Assembly: GCA_041674265.1 (NCBI GenBank)
Contig: JBAYWC010000002.1
Span: forward strand, 1-64,000
Reading direction: 5' to 3'
From: QYQL01 sp041674265
GTDB lineage: Bacteria; Verrucomicrobiota; Verrucomicrobiia; Chthoniobacterales; Terrimicrobiaceae
DNA length: 64,000 nucleotides
The notes beneath the pieces were generated by a model. The model saw only the letters and a program-made list of their open reading frames with translations, did no database searches and was not told the origin of the DNA. Shown piece after piece: positions 44,116 through 53,463 of the stretch. A program made the position numbers and the translations under genes. Positions within the stretch are counted from its first letter, which is position 1; each line of letters starts with the position of its first letter.

Positions 44116-46359
44116 ATGACCAAGCTGCCCACCATCATCTACACGAAGACCGACGAAGCGCCCGCTCTCGCCACCTGTTCCCTGCTGCCGATCATCCAGG
44201 CATTCACGAAGCACGCGGGGATTTCGGTGGAAGCACGCGACATCTCGCTCGCCGGACGCATCATCGCCAATTTTCCCGAATTCCTCTCCGATGACCAAAA
44301 GATCGGCGACGCTCTCGCCGAACTCGGCGCCCTCACGCTCCAACCCGAGGCGAACATCATCAAGCTCCCGAATATCAGCGCCTCCGTCCCGCAGCTCAAG
44401 GCCGCGGTCGCCGAGCTTCAGAAAAAAGGCTACAAGCTCCCCGGCTATCCCGAGGCCCCGGAGACCAACGCCGGGCAGGAAATCAAGGCCCGCTACGGCA
44501 AGGTCATGGGCAGCGCGGTGAATCCCGTCCTCCGCGAGGGGAATTCCGACCGCCGCGCGCCGAAGGCGGTGAAGGAATACGCCCGCAAGCACCCGCACCC
44601 GATGGGCGCCTGGTCGCCCGACTCGAAAACGGCGGTCGGCACGATGGGTGGGAACGACTTTTTCTCGAATGAAAAATCCGTGACCGTCCCCGAAGCCACG
44701 GGCGTCCGGATCGAATTCGTGGCCGCCGATGGCGCGACCACCGTCCTCAGGGACAAAATCCCGCTCAAGGCCGGAGAGATCCTCGACGGCACATTCCTGA
44801 GCAAGAAGGCGCTTGTCGCATTCATCGAAAAGGAAATCGCCAGGGCCAAAACCGAGGGCGTCCTTTTCTCCGTCCACCTGAAAGCCACGATGATGAAGGT
44901 CTCCGATCCGATCATCTTCGGCCATGTCGTGAAGGTTTTCTTCAAGGACCTCATCGCCAAGCACGCCACCGTCATCCGGTCACTCGGCGTGGACTTCAAC
45001 AACGGGTTCGGGGATTTTCTCGCCAAGATCCAGACGCTCCCCGCCGGCAAGCGGGCCGAAATCGAATCCGATCTGAAAGCGACCCTCGCGGAGCGCCCGG
45101 CCCTCGCCATGGTGAATTCCGACAAGGGCATCACCAACCTCCACGTTCCGAGCGACGTGATCGTGGATGCCTCGATGCCCGCGATGATTCGCGCCTCCGG
45201 ACGGATGTGGAATGCCGCCGGCAAGGCGCAGGATACCCTCGCCGTCATCCCCGACAGCAGCTACGCCGGGGTTTACCAGGCGACGATCGATTTTTGCAAA
45301 AAGAACGGCGCGCTCGATCCCCGCACGATCGGCTCGGTCTCCAACGTCGGACTCATGGCACAAGCCGCCGAAGAATACGGCTCCCACAACAAAACATTCG
45401 AAATTCCGGCGGACGGAACCGTCCGCGTGATTGCAAAGGCGGAAGGCGGAAGGATGAAGGATGAAGTTTTAATGGAGCACTCCGTGGAGAAAGGGGACAT
45501 CTGGCGCGCCTGCCAGGCCAAGGATGCGCCCATCCGCGATTGGGTGAAGCTGGCCGTCGCCCGCGCCCGCGCCACGGATACACCCGCTGTCTTCTGGCTC
45601 GACGAACGCCGCGCCCACGACGCGCAGATCATCGCCAAAGTCAAAACCTGCCTCGCCGACCACGACACGTCCGGCCTCGATCTCCACATCCTCCCGCCCG
45701 CCGAAGCCTGCCAGTTCAGCCTCGCCCGCATGGTGGAAGGCAAAGACACGATCTCCGTCACCGGCAACGTCCTGCGCGATTATTTGACCGACCTCTTCCC
45801 GATTCTCGAGCTCGGCACCAGCGCCAAGATGCTCTCCATTGTCCCGCTCATGAACGGCGGCGGGCTCTTCGAAACCGGCGCCGGCGGCTCCGCCCCGAAA
45901 CACGTGCAGCAATTCGTCGCGGAAAACTACCTGCGCTGGGACTCGCTCGGCGAATTCTTCGCCCTCGCCCCATCGCTCGAACACATCAGCGAAACATTCA
46001 AGCTTCCCAAGGCCAAAATCCTCGCCGACACCCTCGACGCCGCCACCGGAAAATTCCTCGAAAACGACCGCTCCCCCGGACGCAAACTCGGCACCACCGA
46101 CAACCGCGGCAGCCACTTCTATCTCGCCCTCTACTGGGCCCAGGCCCTCGCCGCTCAGGACAAAGACGCCGAATTGAAAAAGAGATTCACCCCGATCGCC
46201 GGCCAACTCACCGCAAACGAACGAACGATCGCAAACGAGCTTCTCGCCGTCCAAGGCAAACCGGTGGACATCGGCGGATATTACCGGCCGGACGACAACC
46301 TGGCATCCGCCGCCATGCGCCCAAGCCCGACCTTCAACGCGATCCTGGCCGGGCTGTAA
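44116..46359 (+). CDS. icd: Monomeric NADP-dependent isocitrate dehydrogenase
   Basis: Type II isocitrate dehydrogenase, a single-chain enzyme of about 740 residues (here 747), converting isocitrate to 2-oxoglutarate with NADPH. Family segments include EYARKHPHPMGAWSPDSKT, FKDLIAKHATVI, LDLHILPPAEACQFSLARM and the C-terminal DNRGSHFYLALYWAQALA and GKPVDIGGYYRPDDN. Residues about 440-450 (AKAEGGRMKDE) replace a shorter loop in well-known homologues and are encoded by an AAGGATGAAGGATGAAG microrepeat. The upstream spacer is the 28-bp inverted repeat. Confidence 0.95.
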   Translation: MTKLPTIIYTKTDEAPALATCSLLPIIQAFTKHAGISVEARDISLAGRIIANFPEFLSDDQKIGDALAELGALTLQPEANIIKLPNISASVPQLKAAVAELQKKGYKLPGYPEAPETNAGQEIKARYGKVMGSAVNPVLREGNSDRRAPKAVKEYARKHPHPMGAWSPDSKTAVGTMGGNDFFSNEKSVTVPEATGVRIEFVAADGATTVLRDKIPLKAGEILDGTFLSKKALVAFIEKEIARAKTEGVLFSVHLKATMMKVSDPIIFGHVVKVFFKDLIAKHATVIRSLGVDFNNGFGDFLAKIQTLPAGKRAEIESDLKATLAERPALAMVNSDKGITNLHVPSDVIVDASMPAMIRASGRMWNAAGKAQDTLAVIPDSSYAGVYQATIDFCKKNGALDPRTIGSVSNVGLMAQAAEEYGSHNKTFEIPADGTVRVIAKAEGGRMKDEVLMEHSVEKGDIWRACQAKDAPIRDWVKLAVARARATDTPAVFWLDERRAHDAQIIAKVKTCLADHDTSGLDLHILPPAEACQFSLARMVEGKDTISVTGNVLRDYLTDLFPILELGTSAKMLSIVPLMNGGGLFETGAGGSAPKHVQQFVAENYLRWDSLGEFFALAPSLEHISETFKLPKAKILADTLDAATGKFLENDRSPGRKLGTTDNRGSHFYLALYWAQALAAQDKDAELKKRFTPIAGQLTANERTIANELLAVQGKPVDIGGYYRPDDNLASAAMRPSPTFNAILAGL

Positions 46360-46451
46360 ACCCGCCCCCCCCCTGGCTGCGCGAGGAAACGGCCAAGGCC
46401 GGGGAGCTCCTTGCCCTGAAGTTTTCCAAGCCGGGTTTCTATCGCAACAGA

Positions 46452-46659
46452 CGAATGGTTCCAATGTGCGAAGCGGATCGCTCAGATACCGGCTGAGGAA
46501 AAAGCCTCCAATTCCGAGAACCAGACAAAGAACAATGCCGGGCGAGATCCAGCGCGCGACATGGCTCTTGCGCCGCTTTTGCAAAACAGGGCTCTCCGCA
46601 TCTGAAAATGGGGAGATGATCGGATTCCCTCCGGGGTCGCTTGGTTGGTTGTCCTGCAT
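46452..46659 (-). pseudogene. N-terminal fragment of a single-pass membrane protein
   Basis: Reading leftward from an ATG at 46659 there are 69 plausible residues: a polar N-terminus, a basic KRRKSHVARW, a membrane segment (ISPGIVLCLVLGIGGFFL) and SRYLSDPLRTLEPF. After that the frame merges into antisense of icd with no protein character. It is probably the start of a longer anchored protein whose remainder was lost. No function is assigned. The remaining bases of the 350-bp icd-to-pseudouridine-synthase spacer show nothing else. Confidence 0.4.
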
Positions 46660-46709
46660 CGGAGCGTATGCTGAAGGGATTTCTGGGCCACTTCGCGCTC
46701 AAAGGAACA

Positions 46710-47498
46710 TCACAAGCGACAACCGGCAGCGGACGAATCGGGGCTTTTCCTTTCTCCTGCCGCCAGAAACTTCCGCATGTCTGCAGGCAACCCGCAGGAC
46801 CACGTCAGTGGGGCTCCGTTCCATTCCAGCGCCAGTTCCGCCGAGTGGAGGGCATGGCGCGGGAGCAGGAGGCGTTCCGCGAGCGCGGGGGTCCAGCCGG
46901 CGCGGATGAATTCCAGATAGCAGTCGGGCGATGGTCCATAGATCTTGTCGCCGACGACCGGATGGCCGCGATGGGAGAGATGAACCCGGATCTGGTGGGT
47001 CCTGCCGGTGAGCGGTTCGGCGGAGATCAAGGCGAACCGGCCGTCGTGTCGCCCGATGCGCGACAGGACGCGGAAGCGGGTCCGCGCCGCGGCTCCAGAC
47101 GGATGCACGGCGCGCTGGAGGTGGATTTTCGACTCGCCGACCTCGCCGAGACGGAGGATCGGGGCCTCGACCTCGAACTGGTCTTCCGGCCAGCCGGAGA
47201 CGATGGCCAGATAGGATTTCTTGATTTTTCCCTCCTGCATGGCCATTGCGGCGGTCCGGGCCGCGCGGGAGGATTTGGCCACGAGGACGACCCCGCTGGT
47301 TTCGCGGTCGAGGCGGTTGATGAGCGAGACCTGGCCGCCGTTCGCGAGCTCGTAGCCCAGGAGATCCCGGAGCCCGTCCCACAGCGTCCGTGGTCCGCCC
47401 GGCTTGGTGGGATGCACCAGCAGTCCGGCCGGCTTGTTCACGCCAAGGAGATCCGGGGTCTCCCCGAGGATCTCGAAGTCTTCTTGAACGGGATTCAT
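46710..47498 (-). CDS. RluA-family pseudouridine synthase
   Basis: RNA pseudouridine synthase of the RluA class, 262 residues from the ATG at 47498 (MNPVQEDFEILGETPD). The catalytic motif INRLDRETSGVVLVAK carries the nucleophile Asp. LLGVNKPAGLLVHPT and PLTGRTHQIRVHLSHRGHPVVGDKIYG are the other class signatures. There is no N-terminal S4 domain, so it is a short form. The frame continues upstream to 47657 without similarity. Target RNA cannot be told. Confidence 0.92.
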   Translation of the reverse strand: MNPVQEDFEILGETPDLLGVNKPAGLLVHPTKPGGPRTLWDGLRDLLGYELANGGQVSLINRLDRETSGVVLVAKSSRAARTAAMAMQEGKIKKSYLAIVSGWPEDQFEVEAPILRLGEVGESKIHLQRAVHPSGAAARTRFRVLSRIGRHDGRFALISAEPLTGRTHQIRVHLSHRGHPVVGDKIYGPSPDCYLEFIRAGWTPALAERLLLPRHALHSAELALEWNGAPLTWSCGLPADMRKFLAAGERKSPDSSAAGCRL

Positions 47499-47844
47499 CA
47501 CATCGCGGCAATGGTGGCGCGTCCAATATGATCCCTTTGCGGAGTGCCCTGCGAACGTATTCTTCGGCGGCCCGAGCGGGGGAGGGGCGGACTGCTCCTC
47601 TCGGGAAAACCCGGCGCACGCCTGAATCCGGCGAATGCCGCGAATTCCTGTCTCCAAACGGGAGGGACGCCCGTTCCCCTTGGGCTCCGCACCTTTCGGA
47701 GAGGCTCCTCCTTTCCGAGGGGCGCCAAAATGGTATTTGACTCCCTTTCATTCAAATGATAATTGATTCTCATATATGGACCGCCGCGCCGGTTGCCGGC
47801 GGACGTGCGGCGATCCGTTTCCGACCGCAACCGAAAACACACCC
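47499..47844. other. 346-bp divergent spacer before znuA
   Basis: No supported gene. It contains a hairpin AACGGG-AGGGACG-CCCGTT near 47659 and the Fur-family site at 47757-47772, and should carry the znuACB promoter. Minus-strand sequence near 47520-47580 reads like coding (EEYVRRALRKGIILD) but has no start or context. Confidence 0.45.
47757..47772. promoter_or_regulatory. Fur/Zur-type operator before znuACB
   Basis: TGATAATTGATTCTCA is an imperfect inverted repeat of the Fur-family kind (TGATAA ... TTCTCA) in an AT-rich patch 72 bp before the znuA start. Zinc-uptake operons are usually repressed by Zur, so this is a good candidate site; the match is by eye. Confidence 0.5.
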
Positions 47845-48720
47845 ATGAAACCAAAACCGCCCACCGGTCGCGCCGCGGCCATCGCCGCCGTCTCGTTGCT
47901 CTTCGTTTGCGCCGCGAACGCCAAGGCCCTGGAAATCCTCACGTCGTTCTATCCGATGTATGTGAGCGCCCTGAACGTGGTGGGCGACACGCCCGGCGTG
48001 GGCGTGGCCTGCCTGACCCCGCCCATCGTGGGCTGCCTGCACGACTACCAGCTCACGCCGGGAGACATGAAAAAGATCGCCGGGGCGGACCTCTTTGTCG
48101 CCAACGGCGCCGGCATGGAATCGTTCATCGACAAGGCGCTGAAGCAATCCCCCTCGCTCAAGCTGGTGGATGCCAGCAAGGGCATCAAACTCGCCGGGGA
48201 CAACCCTCACATCTGGGTCGGGATTTCCGGCGCCATCGAGCAGGTGAAAAACATCGCCCGCGGGCTGGCGGCGGCCGATCCCGTCCACGCGGAACAATAC
48301 CGGAAAAACGCGGCGGCCTACGTGGCGAAGCTGAAAACCCTGCGAACCGAAATGCACGCGGCATTGGACGGATTGAAAAACCGCGGCATCGTCACCTTCC
48401 ACGAGGCGTTTCCCTACTTTGCCAGCGAGTTCGGCTTGCACATCGCCGGGGTGATCGAGCGCGAGCCCGGCTCCGAACCCAACGCGAAGGAACTGGCCGA
48501 CACGGTGGAGACCGTCAAGAAGCTGAAGGTCCGCGCCCTTTTCGCCGAGCCCCAATATCCCGCCAAGAGCGCCAAGGTCATCGAGCGCGAGACCGGAGTG
48601 CCCGTCAGCATCCTCGACCCCGCCGTCTCGGGCCCGAGAGATCCCGCCGCGGCCCGCGACTCCTACCTCGTGACCATGAGGAAAAATCTCGACGTCCTGC
48701 GGAAAGCCCTGTCTGAATGA
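47845..48720 (+). CDS. znuA: Zinc ABC transporter substrate-binding protein
   Basis: Periplasmic metal-binding protein of the cluster A-I family, 291 residues from the ATG at 47845. It has a signal peptide (AAAIAAVSLLFVCAANAKA). Metal ligands would be the His in GCLHDYQLTPGDM, the His in DNPHIWVG, the His in VTFHEAFPYFA and an acidic residue in AEPQYPAKSA. It lacks the long His-rich loop of E. coli ZnuA. It is followed by the ATPase and permease of the same transporter. A manganese substrate is possible, but the upstream Fur-family box supports zinc. Confidence 0.9.
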   Translation: MKPKPPTGRAAAIAAVSLLFVCAANAKALEILTSFYPMYVSALNVVGDTPGVGVACLTPPIVGCLHDYQLTPGDMKKIAGADLFVANGAGMESFIDKALKQSPSLKLVDASKGIKLAGDNPHIWVGISGAIEQVKNIARGLAAADPVHAEQYRKNAAAYVAKLKTLRTEMHAALDGLKNRGIVTFHEAFPYFASEFGLHIAGVIEREPGSEPNAKELADTVETVKKLKVRALFAEPQYPAKSAKVIERETGVPVSILDPAVSGPRDPAAARDSYLVTMRKNLDVLRKALSE

Positions 48721-48758
48721 CGGATTGAAGATGGTAATTTTTCCTTCCTGCGCGGAAA

Positions 48759-48791
48759 ATCTGCGGATGGCAAAGAAGGGTATCCGCAGAT
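48759..48791. repeat. 10-bp perfect inverted repeat between znuA and znuC
   Basis: ATCTGCGGAT (48759-48768) and ATCCGCAGAT (48782-48791) with a 13-base loop. The following ACGCGGATTT phrase resembles a half copy. It may be a dispersed repeat or a processing hairpin that lowers expression of the downstream genes. Confidence 0.6.
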
Positions 48792-48831
48792 CACAGATTT
48801 ACGCGGATTTCCAGAAGGGAACCTGAGGGGA

Positions 48832-49608
48832 ATGCAGACTTCTTCCGATCACCATACGGGAATTGCCCCCCACCAGTGCGGCCGGTGCTGCACGAACATC
48901 GACAAGATCAGCGTCACGCTGGACCGCCATCCGGTCATTGAAGACATTTCCCTGCACCTTCATTGCGGGGAACTGACCACGGTCGTCGGGCCGAACGGGG
49001 CGGGAAAATCCACCCTGCTGCGCGCCCTGCTCGGCGAAGTGCCCCACACGGGAAGCATCCACTTTCTGCCCGTCTTCGGGCCGGGGCGCGAGGATGCCCC
49101 GTCCATCGGCTATGTTCCGCAGAGCCTGGATTTCGACCGCTTTTCCCCCTGCAGCGTCTGCGATCTCTTCGCCGCATCCGCCTCGCGATTTCCGGTTCCC
49201 CTCGGATGCCGGGGAGGAGTCCGGCAGACCGCCCTTTCCGCATTGGAGGCGGTGGAGGCCGGCGGGCTCCTGGACCGCAAGCTGGGAAAACTCTCCGGCG
49301 GGGAACTCCAGCGTGTCCTGCTGGCCCTGTCCCTGACGCCGGTGCCGAATCTCCTGCTCCTCGACGAGCCGGTGTCCGGGATCGATCTCCCGGGACGCGA
49401 GCTTTTTTACCGCACGGTCTCCGGCCTCCGGCGCCGGTTCGACCTCTCGATCCTGATGGTCTCGCACGATCTGGCGGGCATCGCGTCCGTGTCCGACCGC
49501 ATCGTCTTTCTCGACCGCCGCGTGGTTTGTGTCGGCTCCCCCGGGGAGGTCCTGGCCAACCGGGACTTCCGGCACGCCTTCGGGCTCGATCTGGAGGATT
49601 TGTCATGA
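48832..49608 (+). CDS. znuC: Zinc ABC transporter ATPase with Cys/His-rich N-terminus
   Basis: Cytoplasmic ATPase of the zinc importer, 258 residues. Walker A is GPNGAGKST, the signature LSGGELQR, Walker B LLLLDEP and the switch His is in VSHD. Before the ATPase fold is an unusual leader of about 20 residues, with HHTGIAPHQCGRCC, that could bind metal. The SD-like TGAGGGGA lies just before its ATG. Its stop overlaps the znuB start by four bases. Confidence 0.92.
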   Translation: MQTSSDHHTGIAPHQCGRCCTNIDKISVTLDRHPVIEDISLHLHCGELTTVVGPNGAGKSTLLRALLGEVPHTGSIHFLPVFGPGREDAPSIGYVPQSLDFDRFSPCSVCDLFAASASRFPVPLGCRGGVRQTALSALEAVEAGGLLDRKLGKLSGGELQRVLLALSLTPVPNLLLLDEPVSGIDLPGRELFYRTVSGLRRRFDLSILMVSHDLAGIASVSDRIVFLDRRVVCVGSPGEVLANRDFRHAFGLDLEDLS

Positions 49609-50441
49609 GCTTCCTGATCGATCTTCTGGCCAGCCTTCCGTTCGAGTGGGCGCGGTATGGGTTCATGCGCAACGCGCTGGTCGCGGTGGCCCTCGTCTCC
49701 CCGCTCTTTGGCGTGATGGGAACCCTGGTCGTGAACAACCGGATGGCATTTTTTTCCGATGCCATCGGCCATGCGTCCCTGACCGGCCTCGGGCTGGGGA
49801 TTCTTCTCGGGCTGGCCGACCCCTTGTTGGCGCTTGTCGCCTTCGCGATGCTTCTTGGCATCGGCATCCTCGCCCTCCATCGGTTCACGCGCTCCGCCAT
49901 GGACACCATCATTTCCCTCTGCATGTCGTTCAGCGTCGCGCTCGGGGTGGTGCTGCTTTCCCGCGGGGGAAATTTCAACCGCTACAGCCACTACCTCATC
50001 GGGGATTTGCTGAGCATCACGCCGCGGGAAATCGGCTGGCTTTGCCTGACGGCGTTCCTCGTCGGCGGCGGGCTCCTGCTTTGTTACAACCGCATTCTTC
50101 TCGTCGGCCTGAATGAATCCCTCGCCCGCAGCCGGGGGGTGAACACCTGGTGGACACAGATGTTTTTCGTGTCCTCGATCGTGATGGTTGTCACCATGAA
50201 CCTCAGTTGGGTCGGCCTCCTGATCATCAATTCGCTGCTGATTCTTCCGGCCGCCGCGGCCCGCAATATCGCGGGGAACACCCGCCAATACGTCCTGTTC
50301 GCCATGACCACAGCCCTCGCTTCGGGGATCTGCGGGCTCCTGATTTCCTATTACGCCGACACGGCGAGCGGGGCCACGATCGTCCTCGTCGCGATGGGTT
50401 TCTATTTTCTCACGCTCGCGGCCAAGGCCCTGCGGCAGTGA
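49605..50441 (+). CDS. znuB: Zinc ABC transporter permease
   Basis: Membrane subunit of the zinc importer, 278 residues with about eight to nine helices. Family segments are NNRMAFFSDAIGHASLTGLGLG, FNRYSHYLIGDLLSIT and WVGLLIINSLLILPAAAARNIA, the last being the coupling-helix region. The ATG overlaps the znuC stop (ATGA). It ends 16 bp from the convergent gyrA stop. Confidence 0.93.
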   Translation: MSFLIDLLASLPFEWARYGFMRNALVAVALVSPLFGVMGTLVVNNRMAFFSDAIGHASLTGLGLGILLGLADPLLALVAFAMLLGIGILALHRFTRSAMDTIISLCMSFSVALGVVLLSRGGNFNRYSHYLIGDLLSITPREIGWLCLTAFLVGGGLLLCYNRILLVGLNESLARSRGVNTWWTQMFFVSSIVMVVTMNLSWVGLLIINSLLILPAAAARNIAGNTRQYVLFAMTTALASGICGLLISYYADTASGATIVLVAMGFYFLTLAAKALRQ

Positions 50442-50457
50442 GGAGATGTGAAAGAAC

Positions 50458-53016
50458 TCACGCCTCCCCGCTTTCCTCCTCGTCGTCGTCGCTGACGACC
50501 GGGGCGATGGCCTGGAGATTTTCGCCCTCGCGCAGGTCGATGAGCTTCACGCCCTGGGCATTGCGGCCGGTTTCCCGGATTTCCTGAATCCGGGTGCGGA
50601 CCATTTTGCCCTTGTTCGTGATGAGCATGAGCTCGTCCGCATCGCGGACCGTGAGGGCACCGGCGACGCCGCCGGTTTTCTCGTTGGTCTTCATCGTGAT
50701 GATCCCCTTGCCGCCGCGGGACTGGACGCGGTATTCCTCGAAGCTGGTGCGCTTGCCGAGACCGTTCTCGCCGGCGACGAGGAGCTGGGCGTCTTTGTTC
50801 ACCACGGCTGCGGCGACGATGTAATCGCCTTTTCCGGGGCGGATGCCCCAGACGCCGACCGTGTCGCGGCCCTGGTCGCGCATTTCTTCCTCGTGGAAGC
50901 GGATGCTCTGGCCTTCATGGGTGATGAGCACGATTTCGTCCTGCCCGCTCGTCATCTTGCAGTCGATCAGGCGGTCGCCCTCTTCGATCTTGATCGCGAT
51001 GATCCCGCCCTTGCGGATATTCTTGAAGTCGTTGAGATTGGATTTTTTGACGATGCCGCTGCGGGTGGCGAAGACGACGTGGAGTTTTTCGTTCCAGGTG
51101 TCCTCGTCCGTCTTCTGGCCTTGGACGCGGATGGTGGACGCGATTTTCTCATCGTTGCGGAGTTCGAGCAGATTGGCGATCGAGCGGCCCTTGCTGGCCC
51201 GCGATCCCTCCGGAATTTCAAAAACCCGTTCCACGTAGCAACGTCCGGTCTCGGTGAAGAACATGAGGTAGTCGTGGGTGGTCGCGGTGAAAAGATATTC
51301 GACGAAATCGCTGTCCTCCTCGTTCTCGGATTCGCGGGCGGTCATGCCGATGACTCCCTTGCCGCCGCGCTTCTGGGCGCGGAACGCGCTGACCAGCGTG
51401 CGCTTGATGAACCCGTTGTGGGTGAGTGTGACGATGACTCCGTCGTTGGCGATCAGGTCTTCGATGGCGATCTCGCCCTCCGCGGGGACGATCTGGGTGC
51501 GGCGGGGAGTCGCGAATTTCACCTGCAACGCGCGGAGCTCGTCCTTGATGATCGCGAGAACGCGTTTTTCCTTCGCGAGGATGTCGAGGAGGTCCTTGAT
51601 GGTGGCGACCAGAGCGTCGTATTCGTTCTTGATGCTGTCGCGTTCGAGGCCGGTGAGCTGGTAGAGCCGGAGATCGAGAATGTGACCGACCTGCTTCTCG
51701 GAGAATTTGTAGTGGCCGTCCGCGATGCGGGCCTCGTTGCGGATGAGGATGCCGAGCTTCTCGACGGCTTTCTGCGTCCAGGAGAGCGCGAGAAGCTTTC
51801 CCTTCGCGTCATCGCGGTCCCGGGAGTCGCGGATGATTTTGATGAAGTCGTCGATGTTGGCGAGGGCGATGAGATAGCCCTCCAGTTTCTCGGCCTCGAC
51901 CTCGGCCTCGTTGAGGAGGAACCGGGTCCGGCGGAGGATGACCTCCCGGCGGTGCTCGATGTAGCAATTGATCGCTTCTTTCAGCGAGAGGAGCTTGGGT
52001 TTGCCGCGGTCGATCGCCAGCATGTTGACGCTGAACGAGGATTCCAGCGCGGTGTGCTTGAAAAGGTTGTTGATGATGACCTTCGGGTTTCCGTCGCGCT
52101 TGAGCTCGATGACCACCCGCGTGTCTTCAGCGCTTTCGTCGCGCACATCGCTGATGCCCGTGAGGATCTTCTCGTTCACGAGGTCGGCGATCCGCTTCAC
52201 CAGATCCGAGCGGTTCACATTGTAGGGGATCTCGGTGACGATGATGCTCTCGCGTCCGCCCTTGCCCTCCTCGACCGCCACGCGCCCGCGCACCCGCACC
52301 TGCCCGCGGCCGGTTTCGAAATACTGGCGGATCCCCGAGGAACCCTGGATGACGCAGCCGGTCGGGAAATCCGGACCGACGATGTGGGCCATCAGGCCGT
52401 CCGTCGTGATATCCGGGTCGTCGATCTGCGCGCAGATTCCGTCGATGCACTCGCCGAGATTGTGGGGCGCGATATTCGTCGCCATGCCGACGGCGATGCC
52501 TGTGCCGCCATTGACGAGAAGGTTCGGGAATGCGGCGGGAAAAACCGTGGGCTCGGATTCCGTCTCGTCGTAGTTCGGGATGAAATCGACGGTCCCCTTG
52601 TCCATGTCCGTCATGAGCACCGCGCCGAGATGATCGAGACGGGCCTCGGTATATCGCATCGACGCGGGAGGATCCCCTTCGACCGATCCAAAGTTACCCT
52701 GTCCGTTGATAAGCATTTCCCGCATCGCCCAGGGCTGGGCCATGTGGACGAGGGTTGGGTAAATCGCCTGGTCGCCGTGCGGGTGGTATTTGCCCATCGT
52801 CTCTCCGACGATCCTCGCGCACTTGAGGTGCTTGCGGGTCGGCTGCACCCCGAGTTCGTTCATGGCGAAAAGAATCCGGCGCTGGGAGGGCTTCAACCCG
52901 TCGCGGGCATCCGGCAGGGCGCGGGAGATGATGACCGACATCGAATAGTCGAGAAACGACTTCGACATCTCGTCGGCCACGTTCACCAACTCCACTTTTT
53001 CATTTTGCGTATACAT
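50458..53016 (-). CDS. gyrA: DNA gyrase subunit A
   Basis: Breakage-reunion subunit of gyrase, 852 residues. The catalytic Tyr is Tyr122 in SMRYTEARL, matching E. coli numbering. The quinolone-determining segment reads HPHGDQAIYPTLV, giving Gln83 and Pro87 in place of the drug-contacting Ser and Asp. The C-terminal pinwheel contains GyrA-box-like KRGGKG, which marks it as GyrA rather than ParC. An acidic tail ends the protein. It lies 6 bp after a toxin gene on the same strand and 0.8 kb after gyrB. Confidence 0.96.
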   Translation of the reverse strand: MYTQNEKVELVNVADEMSKSFLDYSMSVIISRALPDARDGLKPSQRRILFAMNELGVQPTRKHLKCARIVGETMGKYHPHGDQAIYPTLVHMAQPWAMREMLINGQGNFGSVEGDPPASMRYTEARLDHLGAVLMTDMDKGTVDFIPNYDETESEPTVFPAAFPNLLVNGGTGIAVGMATNIAPHNLGECIDGICAQIDDPDITTDGLMAHIVGPDFPTGCVIQGSSGIRQYFETGRGQVRVRGRVAVEEGKGGRESIIVTEIPYNVNRSDLVKRIADLVNEKILTGISDVRDESAEDTRVVIELKRDGNPKVIINNLFKHTALESSFSVNMLAIDRGKPKLLSLKEAINCYIEHRREVILRRTRFLLNEAEVEAEKLEGYLIALANIDDFIKIIRDSRDRDDAKGKLLALSWTQKAVEKLGILIRNEARIADGHYKFSEKQVGHILDLRLYQLTGLERDSIKNEYDALVATIKDLLDILAKEKRVLAIIKDELRALQVKFATPRRTQIVPAEGEIAIEDLIANDGVIVTLTHNGFIKRTLVSAFRAQKRGGKGVIGMTARESENEEDSDFVEYLFTATTHDYLMFFTETGRCYVERVFEIPEGSRASKGRSIANLLELRNDEKIASTIRVQGQKTDEDTWNEKLHVVFATRSGIVKKSNLNDFKNIRKGGIIAIKIEEGDRLIDCKMTSGQDEIVLITHEGQSIRFHEEEMRDQGRDTVGVWGIRPGKGDYIVAAAVVNKDAQLLVAGENGLGKRTSFEEYRVQSRGGKGIITMKTNEKTGGVAGALTVRDADELMLITNKGKMVRTRIQEIRETGRNAQGVKLIDLREGENLQAIAPVVSDDDEEESGEA

Positions 53017-53022
53017 AGGAAA

Positions 53023-53460
53023 TCAGGCTGGGGAGAGGGTTTCGGGAAAGATCGGCATCTTCAGCAACTCCGCGGCTTCGCGCATCCGGCGGTCGGTCGT
53101 GCAGAGCGGAAAATCCTGGCTGAGGTCGCAGGCGGAGAGATGGATGGCGTCCAGCGTGCGCAGGGCGACCACGGGGTGGGTTGCCGAGAGAATCCTGTTG
53201 GCATTCCGCAAAGTCCGGGTCTCCAGCAACTCCAGTTCGATAACCTCCTCATCCGTCCAATTCTGGAAAAGTTGCCAGGCTTGCAGCCGCTGGCCCGGGG
53301 AGATCCTCCCGGCGCGTTCCTTCGAGAGAAGCGCGGCGGCGACCTCGGAGAAAGCCAGTTCCGAAGAGCTGATCTGGCGGCCCGTCACCGCGTTCTGAAA
53401 AACGGGGCTGTCCGGCTCCGCGACCAGAAGTTTGATAAGAATGCAGGTGTCCAGATACAT
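53023..53460 (-). CDS. PIN-domain toxin (VapC family)
   Basis: A 145-residue PIN ribonuclease with the four acidic metal-binding residues: Asp4 (MYLDTC), Glu39 (AFSEVAAALL), Asp104 (TLDAIHLSA) and Asp123 (CTTDRRM). VapC toxins cleave tRNA or rRNA. It begins 3 bp after the antitoxin stop and ends 6 bp before gyrA, so it is embedded in the gyrase operon. Antitoxin type, spacing and residues all point to an active pair. Confidence 0.92.
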   Translation of the reverse strand: MYLDTCILIKLLVAEPDSPVFQNAVTGRQISSSELAFSEVAAALLSKERAGRISPGQRLQAWQLFQNWTDEEVIELELLETRTLRNANRILSATHPVVALRTLDAIHLSACDLSQDFPLCTTDRRMREAAELLKMPIFPETLSPA

Positions 53461-53463
53461 AAT

